The notes under the pieces: generated by a model
Databases searched by the model: none
The model's input: the letters and a program-made list of their open reading frames with translations, nothing else
What the model was told of the DNA's origin: nothing
From: Drosophila pseudoobscura
Lineage: Eukaryota; Arthropoda; Insecta; Diptera; Drosophilidae
DNA length: 64,000 nt
Assembly: GCF_009870125.1 (NCBI RefSeq)
Contig: NC_046681.1
Span: 21,837,001-21,901,000, forward strand
Direction: 5' to 3'
Part shown: positions 34,801 to 46,400 of the stretch, piece after piece
Layout of the letters: the number at the start of each line of letters is the position of its first letter
Numbering within the stretch: position 1 is the first letter of the stretch
Made by a program: the position numbers and the translations under genes

Positions 34801-37326
34801 TACGGTACTTGTGTGAATGACGCATCGTCAGCTGTTTCAAGACCAAAGCAGCGCCAGCGGCAGCAGTGTGGGTACCGTAATTTCCTGAAACCAAGCTGGA
34901 ACGTTGTTTTATATTTTATTGAATTTTCCGCGGACGGGTCGAAGGCCAAGAGGCCGGCGTTAAGTTTTAAAGTACTGTACATATTTAATATTTGCTAGCA
35001 ATTTCCGTATGTGGGTGAGTTGTTTTACCGCGTTGCCAGCTGCTGCGTTTTTGCCCCTGAACTCTACGATATGGCAGTTTTGGATATTCGCTTTGAATTG
35101 TCATCAATAATTTAAGTTAAGGCTCTTGAATTGTTTCGAAAAGTGTCTTTCTTGTGTGCTACCTGCTACCTAAATGCAAAATACGTCATTCACGAGCAAA
35201 CAAAAAAGCAATTGCAAGCAACATTTATCTCAATTGAACGAGTGACAGAGTGAGAGCTAACTGGACAAAAGCGCAAATCAGCCGCTTACCAAGTGCTAGA
35301 GTGAGAGAGAGTGAGAGTGTGGCTTGACAACTTACTGTGCACTTTGCTCCGTAAGTCTCTCTACAAAAACAATGGAAGCGAAAGAAGAATATAAAATAGT
35401 CTTAAAACTTGCTTTAGTGTTTTTTCAATGCTGGGAGAGAGACGCCTGTTATCTCTCTCTTCCCTTTGGTTAATTTAATAATGCTCAGCAACAAATGTGC
35501 CATGCTTTTACTTTCTCTCTACTCGCTTCTGCTGGTGCTGCTTCTCGCGCTTCTTTCTGCCCCTCCCACCCGCCGACTGTTTAATTTATTTTGCATTGAT
35601 TTTTATCAGAGAATCTTGACAGCATCCGCCAGCGCAACGCAACGCCCCCACTTTGTGCTGCTTCCCTTTAATTCCCCACGCTCCATTCATTCACACTCTT
35701 CTCTTGTCACTCTCCGCCCTGTGCTCACTGTACTCTCTGTTCCACTCTCTCCCACTTACAATCTCCGCTATGCGCTCGATTTCTCTACCAACAATAATCC
35801 CGCATGATTTGTATACTCTTTTGACCGAAGGTATGGCAAATGTTTGCAACGAAGAGAGATATATAAATTCTGGGTGATTTAGTGAGTTTTTGATGGGATA
35901 CAGCTACAGAGACGATAGATCTGTAAGGGTATCAAACACTCGACTGCCGGTGTTGGATTTTTGATTTCCTTGTTTTCTCTACAACGATCCCGCATGATTT
36001 TTGTAGAGTCCGATCCCTTGGCTATGTCCATTATGTACATTTTAGCATTAAGATGCTAATTAATTTGTGGAGATTTCAGTTGAGTAAAAGCCTTACTCGT
36101 ACTTGAGAGGAAATTTTTGGTTTTAGATTCGATAACAGACGGCAAATGTCGAATATGATTCATAAAAGTGAACACTGATAACAGATAGTGAGGGTCGACA
36201 CCCGTGAATAATACGAGGCGTCCCCTTTTATACTTTATATATGTATTGTTATTCATGTCTGTTGTGTTACGTACCGCCCTCGAAATAAATTATCAGAAAA
36301 ATACACACTTATGTACGATTATTATCAACTAAAGTAGCTAAAATTTTGGTAACAGAGAGATAACAGAGCCTAGACCTAGACCGATAGAAATTCATTTTTA
36401 TTTTTGTTTGAAGACAAAACCGAACAGGAAAGAAGAAAAAACAATAATTGCGCTTAAACAAAATTTGTAAGGCTTCCGTACCACACACCCCGCCATTACC
36501 ATGTGTTTGAAGTATTTTTAGTTGTTGCTAATTGTTTGTTTATCCGTTTTTGTCGTTTCGTCTCGTTTCGTTTCGGTTTTGTTGCCATTATTTAAAAACA
36601 TTCTTGACATTGAAATTTTTCTCTTAAGTCGTATCTTTATTCGCTTTTGGGATTTCTAGATGATCTCATCTCGGGGCTATCATATGACATGATAAGGGCA
36701 TGATATACATATAAAGAGATTGAATCGCAAGAAATAAAAATGAAATTATTATATTAGTTTGGTTAATTTTAAGAGAATTTATTAGTCAAATCATGTCACT
36801 AGATGCTTAAGTGAGTGCCATACAAGGGCTTAATGATGATAATTGAATTCAATTTGTGCTTTCAATGCAACCTTAAGGGCGTTTCGCTTTCTATTTCAAT
36901 CAGATTTATTGATTGCTATGCGCGCTCTCTCTTTCTCTACGTTCTCTCTCTCTCCCTGATGATGCATATGGTCGGGGACATGCATACATACATACATATG
37001 TACATACAGATGTATGTACATATCGAATTAAATTGGTGTTTAGTCTTGTCCGTCATTAAGTAAACGAAAGGCGCCACTCTGCCTCCGTGACGTTTCATAT
37101 TTCCACAACACAACAGAATAATCCATAATGTGCCTGTGCTCTTTTCAGATAATATACACCCCATAGCAACATACACACTCTGAGAGGGAGTACACCGCAC
37201 CATACCACAACACAAAATACAGTGACCGTCCGATAAAACCGATACACTCCGCATCATCAGTTTTGCATTGCATCAAAAAAGCAGAAAAAAGAAAGAAAAG
37301 AGCCCGACGAGCGACACGGATTGATC
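31893..37326 (+). other. CSRNP-Rab5 intergenic region and Rab5 5' non-coding region
   Basis: No protein gene is supported in this 5.4 kb. Candidate Rab5 leader exons have good donors at 32,845 (GTAAGT after GGTAAC) and 35,351 (GTAAGT after TTGCTCC). A TCAGTT initiator-like start lies near 32,686. An acceptor (CTTTTCAG) ends at 37,148, opening the exon that holds the Rab5 start codon. GA-rich stretches occur at about 32,615-32,660 and 35,300-35,325. Fly Rab5 genes typically have several alternative 5' UTR exons, which fits. Confidence 0.5.
33211..33292 (+). promoter_or_regulatory. Ohler-6 composite element plus DRE, probable Rab5 promoter
   Basis: TCGGTATATTTACGGAATAC, a TTGAAAATAAGA spacer, CGGTATGTTT and a further CGGTATATT are followed by an exact DRE (TATCGATA, 33285-33292). 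The elements read in the plus direction, the direction of Rab5. DRE and Ohler-6 motifs often occur together in housekeeping promoters. It may drive one of several Rab5 leader exons. Confidence 0.55.
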
Positions 37327-38988
37327 ATGGCCACAACACCACGCAGCGGCGGTGCCGGCTCTGGAACGGCACAGCGACCGAATGGAACCTCTCAGAACAA
37401 AAGTTGCCAATTCAAGCTGGTGCTCCTGGGCGAATCGGCTGTCGGCAAATCGTCGCTTGTGCTGCGCTTCGTCAAGGGACAATTCCATGAATATCAGGAG
37501 AGCACGATAGGTGCGGCCTTTCTAACACAAACCATTTGCATAGAGGATACTGTGGTGAAGTTTGAAATTTGGGATACAGCCGGCCAGGAGCGGTAACTAT
37601 AAATCGGATATACAATATATATTCATTCGTATTAAATCCTAATGCTTCTTTCGGTTTTCGTTTCGTTTTGCAGATACCACAGCTTAGCTCCCATGTATTA
37701 TAGAGGTGCGCAGGCCGCCATTGTTGTCTATGATATACAGAATCAGGATAGTTTTCAGCGTGCAAAGACCTGGGTCAAGGAACTGCATAAACAAGTGAGT
37801 GTACCTTCGAGGCAAGGTCAATGCAATCGCATGCAGAAGAATGTTTTATTCATGGACATACATACATTTACGAATGTTATTGCCATTTATGATTGTTAAT
37901 TCTCTTTGTTGTTGCCAATTGCGGCCCCCAGATGAAAGGGCATTGAACTTATTTCGTGGCATCCGGGCATTCATTCACGCCTCATTGCTTTCATACACTT
38001 GGCTGGGGTTTCGATTTGATTTGATTTTTTCCAGAAGGTAGATTCAGATAAACCTTGGACTATAATCGATTCAAGAAACTATATTTTCATGGGTATTTAT
38101 GGCCCTATTTTGATTTTTGTAGCTCTAATAGTTTCCAAGAACTACTAGGCAGGAGGTTAGGCAAATTTAGATGGGTAAACCCACTATGCTGTTGAGCCTT
38201 ATCCAGAATAAATAATTTATCAGTTGTCAAATGCTTCTTTCATGTTGTTTGAATTCCAATGTGAAGAGTTTAGGGTATCCCAGATAAAGTTGGTTGGATA
38301 AAAGTCCGACAAAATCATAGATCTTAAGTATGATGATCTTCCTTCTGCTTGAACTCAACGAGAACTGTGGAAAAAGGTATAATTTACTATAAATTAGTAG
38401 AGACAGGCATTTGATCGTATTAATATTGATCAATGATCATATATTAATATGTACGATATACGGATTTATCTAATGAAAAATATAGTTTTTATGCTACCAA
38501 TCGATCTTATACCTTTGCAATCTACAAGCACCGCATATAAACAATTATAATCACACAAAGGGTTTCCTTTACATTACTGAATATAGGATTGATTCAACAA
38601 GTAATTTTTGAAGAAATTCCTATTAAATACTAACGTTTTCCCATTGTTTTTGTCAGGCCTCACCAAACATTGTCATTGCGCTGGCCGGCAATAAGGCGGA
38701 TCTGTCAAACATTCGCGTCGTGGAGTTTGATGAAGCGAAGCAATATGCCGAGGAGAATGGTTTGCTGTTCATGGAGACGTCTGCGAAGACGGGCATGAAT
38801 GTCAACGATATCTTTTTGGCCATTGGTAAGCGATTAAATCTTTTAAGTAATCTATAATATAAATTAATTTAATTATAATATTTATAGCCAAGAAACTACC
38901 TAAGAACGATGGCGCCAACAATCAGGGAGGCAGCATAAGGCCGAATGGGAATGAAACAAATCGACCGACGAACAACTGCTGCAAGTGA
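37327..38988 (+). CDS. Rab5: Small GTPase Rab5
   Basis: Four coding exons: 37327-37592, 37674-37794, 38657-38825, 38888-38988; 218 residues. All GTPase motifs are canonical: P-loop GESAVGKSS, switch I Thr in STIGAAF, switch [22 protein letters not shown], base-binding NKAD, and ETSAKTG. The C-terminus ends NNCCK, giving the two Cys that Rab proteins need for geranylgeranylation. Rab5 controls early-endosome fusion and endocytic sorting on the cytosolic face of membranes. An intron also seems to lie in the 3' UTR (39,002-39,117), starting 13 nt after the stop. A divergent paralogue follows at 41,335. Confidence 0.97.
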
Positions 38989-40513
38989 TGTCCCTTTGTA
39001 GGTGAGAGTCTTACGATTGAATATGTACAATAGTTCGATTAGCAGGATATATCGTGGATTTGTTGGAATCACAGTTTTGATAATTCAACTAATTATTTTT
39101 TTCATTCTTTCTTTCAGAAAATGAAATTTCCAACGAGAGATTTGAAAAGTTTATGCTGATAATTATAAATAAAAAAATTATTTAAAAATTTAACAAAAAA
39201 AAGAAAACCGAAAAGAAAAACACATACCTAAAAAAATTGGCTCTCATAGGGGCAAGAAATTAAATTTTCATAATTGATTGGTGATGAGATGAGAACCGAA
39301 AGAAACATTCTAATAAAAACAAAACCATACAATATTAATTTTAAATTAAATATAAAACAGAAAACAAAAAAGGGAGAAGCCCCCAAGCTCCACCTCGCTA
39401 CCCATTCATTTATAAACGAAGCGAGAGCGATTTCCATATCTGACACGTCTAGAGAGCCCCACAACAGATCCCCCAGAAAATGTGCTAATCAGAATTCCAC
39501 ACACACACACACACCCACAGACACCATAAACCATTTCAAATAATAATAATTATAATAAAAAAAACAAATCGAAATTCAATTCGGTGGAAGAGAAGAGAAG
39601 GCGCGGAAAGGTTATTTTGCATAGTTCGCATCGTGTCGTAGAAAAGTTTGAAATTGTATTGTATAAAAAAGAAAAAACAGCAAAGAATATTTGTAAAATT
39701 TACATTTTCGTGTAAGTTTCTAAAGCAAAAAAGAAATTCCAGTTGCAGTTGTTCTCAGCAGCGTTCCAAAAAATAAGAGAAAAAATGTTCAGATCCAAGC
39801 GGCCGATGAAGAAGATCCTCGCGCGCGTCCGCACGGATCTGCGGCAATGTGTGTGTCTGTCCGGCTCTGGAGTGCGGAGAATCGCCTACCCCCCGCCTCC
39901 AAGTTGCGACGGACACGTGTGATAGTTGCAATTTATATAAATTATATATACACATATGAGAAAAAAAACAAAAAACGAAACCAACAAAAACAAATTATTT
40001 CATAATTTTTAACTTTTTTTTAATGTTTCTTTTTGCATTGAGTTTATATTTTTTTCCACATTCTAGCAACAATCGAAGATTTAATGCTATTATCTTTAAA
40101 AAAACAAACAAACAAAACTATCGTAAAACCATAAAGAATAAAATAAAAAACTTACATCTAGTATGCAATTAAGCGAAGGATGGAAAACGGATGAAACGAG
40201 TAAAGTGAAGTCTTTAAAATAAACCTTGAAATACTTTACCTAAATAAAAACAAAAAAAAAAACGAACCACACTCAATATACCACAACAAATTCTTGTTTG
40301 AATCGTGCCACACCCAATCAACAATCTATTAATTTTCCAACCGCAATTATTTATATTGTAATTTGCAATCACAAAGCAATCGAATCGAGATATCCAACAG
40401 AACAGCCCAGAACAGCCCAAAAGACTCGTACTTGTTTCCAATTTATTATTTCTATGTTGTCTGTATGTATTTAAATTTAACATTTATAATAAAACGAATG
40501 CATCGTATATACT

Positions 40514-40541
<28 letters not shown>
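40514..40541. repeat. TA dinucleotide microsatellite
   Basis: Uninterrupted TA repeats in the Rab5 to Rab5-like spacer. The ORF through it is an artefact. Confidence 0.85.
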
Positions 40542-40545
<4 letters not shown>

Positions 40546-40868
40546 TATATATGTATATTAAGTCATTCGATTTGAATCGAGAATGAAACGACATGGCACG
40601 AGTGCACTTAATCGTTTGTGGTTTTCTCTCATCGAAAGCTTTTCTTAGAACTCGGATGATACTTTCGCTTTTTATAGGATTTTTGATATGGTTTTAATTG
40701 GAAGTGTGTGGGGGATACTTTGAAGAGAGAGTAATGGTACTTTTAGGATGTGGGAAATAGCATTAGATACAGTAGATACAGATACCCTTTATATTTTCTT
40801 ATTGTTCGCTTCAAGGAGACTGAAAAGCTGTGTACTTTCGATGGCCTTAACCGGCATATTGATCCACG

Positions 40869-40970
40869 CACTCGAGACGCACAAGCACATGCTGCAAAAG
40901 GGAATTTCTGTGAATGACACAATACAATTGTGCTCGATTCGAGACGCACAAGTGAATGCTGCAAAGCGAA
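40869..40970 (+). repeat. Pair of 34-bp direct repeats upstream of the Rab5-like gene
   Basis: CACTCGAGACGCACAAG and ATGCTGCAAAAGGGAA in the first copy match GATTCGAGACGCACAAG and ATGCTGCAAAGCGAA in the second, about 68 nt apart. They lie some 370-460 nt upstream of the start codon. Confidence 0.6.
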
Positions 40971-41334
40971 CTCCAGAGACTGATAAGAGAATTGCAAAAC
41001 CACATATGTACATTGCAAATTCAAACAACCTGCCCATCACTGCTTTAGATTAGTTAAGTTAATAATAATTATGATTCAAACTGTTGGGAAAAATGGAATT
41101 TCGGATGATAGGTTGGACAATTTTAGTTACATAATAGAGAGATATATTATTCCTTAAATCTTCCACCAAAGAGTGCTTTGGTATGGTGCCCAAAGGGCAT
41201 TCGATTAATCACATAAAGAAGTGATTCACAGCCGCAAACTTCTGCCAGTGAGAAATCGAAGACCTTGCTGGAGGTTTTTCTGTGTCGCTACAATTAGAGC
41301 AGAACTGAACCTCCCTGAGCGTAGACACAGCACA

Positions 41335-42094
41335 ATGTTGCCGACAGACTACGAAGTTGTCATCTTGGGAGACTCGAATGTGGGCAAGACAGCTCTGATT
41401 TCGCGATACATAAAGGACGAAACGCCAGAGCGCGGACAGCCCACGGTAGGTGCTGAGTTTCTGGTAAAGACAATATGTGAGCCCCATCTAAATACGAAGC
41501 TAAAGATCTGGGATACGGCGGGTCAAAAGTGGTGAGTGGGCTTCAAACTTCACATCTGGCTAAAGTTCTACAGATTTGGTAAAGTTTTAAGGAAATTTTA
41601 CGAAGATATTATACAGACTATCAAGGCGCTTTACTTGTATACGACATACACAATCGTCAGAGCTATGAGTCCGCGAAAAAATGGGCCGTCGAACTCAAAA
41701 CAAAGGTAAGATATGACCCTTAACTGATATGTATTTTAAGATAAGAATAATTTCTTGATAATGAGAAATTTCAGCGCTGTACACCCAGGATAGTCATAGC
41801 TTTAGTGGGCCATAAGGCTGATATTACGGATGGTCGAGCTGTAGGCACCATTGAGGCTGAGGAATATGCCAAAGAAAATAGTTTATTCTTTTGGGAGACT
41901 TCATCTGTAACAAATCTGAACATAAGGGAATGTTTTCTAGACGTGGGTTAGTTTTGATCGCTATATAACATTTGTGCTTATATATTTTAATCTTCTTTGA
42001 TGCCCCTTATGGACTAATACCAGTTTTAGCTATGAAAAAAGCTGAAATCTGTTGTTGTTTCGAAGGGATAAATCGATCTTCCTGGTATTTGTAG
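41335..42094 (+). CDS. Divergent tandem Rab5 paralogue lacking a prenylation tail
   Basis: Four exons: 41335-41531, 41585-41705, 41775-41946, 42030-42094; 184 residues, no frame break. Intron positions and phases (2, 0, 1) equal those of Rab5, and exon 2 is 121 nt in both, so this is a DNA-level duplicate and not a retrocopy. The P-loop is GDSNVGKTA and the switch I Thr is kept (PTVGAEF). The catalytic Gln is kept but GQE is GQK. Exon 2 encodes YYTDYQGALLVYD in place of the Rab5 [13 protein letters not shown]. The base-binding motif is HKAD where Rab5 has NKAD, and ETSA is ETSS. The end is ICCCFEGINRSSWYL: three Cys lie 11 residues before the C-terminus, so no normal Rab prenylation motif exists. 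It may be a soluble or regulatory Rab, or an early pseudogene. I know of no named orthologue next to Rab5. Confidence 0.8.
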
Positions 42095-43435
42095 GAGAAC
42101 ATTGTGGAAAAAGAAGCTGATCAAAGGATCCATGATCAGGGATTGTCATAAGGGACATCATTATTGTAAGCACATGTTTTTGGATATTACTTGGAGTCGA
42201 TACTCCATAAACGCCTGCCAATAAATAATGTTCTCAAATCATTTTTGGTTTATTAATATTTTTTCTAATTTCCGTTTTTCGTTTTTTATTATCTTTTTAT
42301 TTAAAATTATAACTGATTAAGTTGTCTCTCGAAATAAATACATACTTAATGTACTGTGTTTTTTTTTGTTGGTTACAATTTACCAATTGATTTTTTCATG
42401 TATTGTATATCGTATTGTATATATATATAAGTTGGTTTTTGGTTTCTTGCTACTTGGTTTTTTCCATTTATAAGAATAATTATATTGTATGATTTTCATA
42501 ACTATAGATTTTCCCGTATATGCTTCATTTCATTTCATTACTTGCTTTTTTTGAGTTAGTTCATCAAGAGAAATCATAGTTTATAGAGACAGACAGAGAT
42601 TATACGCTAACTTACTACAAGGCAACTAAATGGCTTCAATCGGGAGAGCTTTATGCTATATAACGTATACAGATAACAGGGGAAACAATACAATATTATA
42701 CGATCCTAACTAAAATTGCATCTCAAAGTTGAACAAATCAAAAATGGCAGAAACGTAGGGCAGTTTCGAGTATCGAATCAAAGAAGAACACATAATCTGG
42801 ATAGTCTATTATATATAGTAGAGTTATTGTAACAATCAACAGAAAAACAAATATACATTCACATAATTCAAGAATCTTCTGGTTTTTAAGGGGGGCTGTT
42901 ATCCATTATTCCACTTGAAATATCACTTACGTAAGAGAAGTTTTATATCTGTATCTGGTAATCGGTATTTTCTAGATTTAGTTTTTAGATCCTAAACTAT
43001 ATAATTTTGTCTCAAGAGTTTAGTGTCTTTTTTTTCTTCTTTTATTCAATTAATTTTGAATGACCCCAATTTTTTTAAGTCTAAACTTTTTGTCTTTTTT
43101 TCAGTTTTTTTTAGTTTTTATTTCTATAAAATTTACAAAATTACGTTCCATTTTTCATTTCTTTATATCAATCGATCCTTAATCGATAGCTTTTGCCCCA
43201 AAAACTGTGTATATTGATGCCCGGGGAATCGCTGTCGCTCTCGATTCTCCCCATTTTCTCTATATTCTCGTCTTAACACTTAGCTTACAAGTAGTTCTCT
43301 CTTCTTCATCATCATCTCTCTCTCTTCTTTTCTTCGGTTTTGCTCATTCTCCCGTACTTTGGAATCATGAAAATTCACAATAATCGTGTTATTCTTTTTT
43401 TTTTTGATTACTTTTTACTCGTTTCTTATTTGTTT
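42095..43435. other. Convergent 3' regions of the Rab5-like gene and eys
   Basis: AT-rich. TTTATT (AATAAA on the minus strand) occurs several times, suiting the eys 3' UTR. No coding sequence is supported. Confidence 0.5.
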
Positions 43436-46400
43436 TTATACAACAATCGGCTCATCACCGTGGAGATCACAAGAGCCAATATTCTCGCCCTGGTACGCCG
43501 AGAAATCGCTGATAATGGCCTTTGGTTCGGCCCCGAACTGTATGTCCTGCAGGCAGCCCTTAAAGGGCTCAAAGTAGCGCCCCTGCGTGCGCTTAGTCAC
43601 CGAATCCAGATTGGGAAAGCCGCCTGCAAAGGAAATTGGTGGTACATTTAGTATGGTTTTGAATTTGAAACGGTTACAGTGCTGCTTAACGCCTTAATAG
43701 CTTTTTAGTTGCGCTTAACAGCACGCTGTTATGTCTTACAACCACCTGTTGCGATTAACGGCTGTGTTTTTTTGCAAGAATTTCGTGTACACTTTCTTGA
43801 TTGTCTGTGTTTATGTTTATTAATTACATGAATTAGCTAAACTCTACACTTATTTCTTACTAAATTTACTTTCTAGCAGAAACAGCTGTTTCTGTGACTT
43901 AAGTTGGCAGCCCCGCTTGAGTTTGCCCCGCTCTTTCTCTTTCACACTCGACAACAACAGTCACGCTCAAAAATCCAACACAACAAGTGTTTCGTCGGTC
44001 TTTAAGCGTTTGTTTATGTTTTTTCGGTGTGAAAAAAGTGCTTTATATGGCGGAGCGAACAAACAAACAATTGCCAAGTGTCTCAAGTGCCGGTGAGTGC
44101 TAAATTATAGTTAAAATTATGTTTTCCAATGTCTGGGAGAACTCACCCAAATAAAAGACATCCTCATAGCTAATGGTCGGCTCCTGGCCCGCTGCTCTCC
44201 GCCTGTTGGCCAATGCCGTGGCCTGCGTTGTCGTTGTTGTTGTTGCCCCATCCCGCCGGTTGCCGTTGCCGTTGACGTTGACGTTGCCCTCCGGCAATCG
44301 TTCCGTAAAGATCACCTCTCTGTCCAGCTGCAGCTCCAGCCGAGTGCGATCCAAGAGCACACTCGTCCAGTGCCAGGCGCCATCGGCTATGAAGCCACTG
44401 GCCGCGGCCTGGACCGTGTCGTTGTTGCTGCCCAGGAGATTGCTGGCCAGCTTCAGGTGACCGTTCTCCAGGCCCAGGCCCAAGAACTTGCGGCGATCGT
44501 GCTCGCTCCAGAGGAGCAGGCCGTCCGGCTCGATCGTGGAGAAATTGAGGCTGATTTGAATGGCTTCGCGGGGTCGCACATAGAGCGAGGGTCCGCGCCG
44601 CTTGTCTTTCATGGGTATGCGCGGTGGCGGCAAGATCAGGTAACTGTTGCCACGGAAGCTCGGTGTTGTTGGTTTACTCATGGCTGTGGCGGCAGAGAGG
44701 TAGAGGGGGGGAAATGCATTAAACATATTGCATGCGATGCGATACGATACATAATTAAATTACAGCATCAGTGGCAGTCTCAGTATCTGTATCTGTATCT
44801 GTATCTGTAATAGACTCCACTCCGACTGCGGATTCAGTTTTCAGTCTTGGCTTCCAATCTCTGCCTCTGCTTTGGCTTCACTCTTAACTTCAGCTACTAC
44901 TGCATTGTTCAATCTTCATCTACACCATCTTTATCCGCATCTTTTGTTTCTCATAATGAGTTAGCTCTTTAGACCCTGATCTCGTTTGTTCCTACTTCTA
45001 CCATCTCCATCTTTTACACAGAAAAAAAACCTCGAAATCTTTTAAATACGTAGAGCATAAAAATATACAATTTTCCAAATACGATTCAGTATTCAGATTA
45101 GGATATCTTTTCATTCCTTATACTATTTTTTCAGTCTATAGAAGGGATCGTAATAATACAAATTATTTATTATACAATTTGTATTATTCCATTCCATATC
45201 CATTCTGAAACAATTAATTTCCACAATTCTGTTCCTGGATAGTATTTATCTGAGATATGTATTTTATATACGTAGTGTCCCGAGAGTTTTTGACTGTCAA
45301 AGACCTGATTTTCCACACAGAAAATGTTATTACCAAAAGTATTGACATTTTAGTGGTACAAAAAGATAGAAATGTCTGTCGGTTTCAATGTCGGAAACAA
45401 GTAAAATGTACCTTCAGGATGTCTCTTGCCTCGTAATATCAATAGTAATGTGAGTGACATTAGAAAACATCTAAACTATATTTTTTAGCTGGCAAATCCA
45501 TCATTCCTAGATCTTGAACTCCCCTGAAGTTTTTCTCAGTGTACTGAAGACTTGCCTAATCTTTAGCTCTCGTCTTGTCTGGAGTTCTGATTTTCCATTT
45601 CGCTTTCCGCCGCAGCACTTCACCTGTCGCTGTCGCTGTCCCTGTCTCTGCCCCCCACTCTACTCTCTCCTCTGTGCTTGTGCGTTTTGTATTATTTTCT
45701 TCAACTTCAATTTCAATTTCAACTTGTTTCTCTGTGGCATGTTAATTCACAATTTGCTAATAAGTGAAAGGCCGACAGCTGTGCGGAGTATCTCCACAGA
45801 CTGGCAGATGCATGGGATTTCCCATCGTCAAAAAAGCTGGATTCGTAGATTGTTTGATTGATGTTTTGCTTGGGTATGATTATGATTTTCAGAGATCATC
45901 AAAAAGGTTGAATTATTGAGCCGTTATGGGGGGGGAGGGGGACAGGTGGAGCTACTGATTGGAGCTGCTTGAGCTGTGACATGTACTTGATTGATATTGG
46001 AAAGTGTTTGAGAGAAATTCAATGCAAATTCTGATGATGATTTATGTGGGGTTTTCAACGAGGAAAATTTAGGGAAAATTCTTCCGAGTAGAGGTTTCTT
46101 GGCTGGAAAAGGTACATTTCCCTTAAATACTGGCACTAAAAAAAATTCATTAAGAATTCTTCAAATATCCGAAAATATCTGGACCAGATCGGATATGTCT
46201 GGATTTGGTATTCAATATCTTATCGAATTCAGACAATCTTTTTGAGACAAATACAAGATTTGAGAACCATAAAAAATGGTGACAATTCTGTAGTAAAAAA
46301 TCATGAAAAATCATTAAAAACTTTTTAAAAACTTTTTGAAGAATAAAACCCCTGAATATTATGTACTGGAATATCTGCATACCTGCCGAATATTGTGATT

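Larger units (their letters stand above)
38989..41334 (+). other. Rab5 3' UTR and spacer before the Rab5-like gene
   Basis: Very A-rich; the part to about 40,250 looks like 3' UTR, with several AATAAA-type signals (for example near 40,139). A TA dinucleotide run lies at 40,514-40,541. Two copies of a roughly 34-bp segment (CGAGACGCACAAG...ATGCTGCAAA) lie at 40,869-40,904 and 40,937-40,970. No further gene is seen. Confidence 0.5.

Noticed and set aside
41521-41620. Apparent premature stop in the Rab5-like gene if the acceptor at 41,615 is used
   Set aside because: Using the AG at 41,583-41,584 restores the frame and gives exon 2 the same length (121 nt) as in Rab5.
45514-45861. Plus-strand ORF as a second exon of the putative antisense gene
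   Set aside because: Low-complexity Phe/Pro/Ser sequence with no matching acceptor phase.
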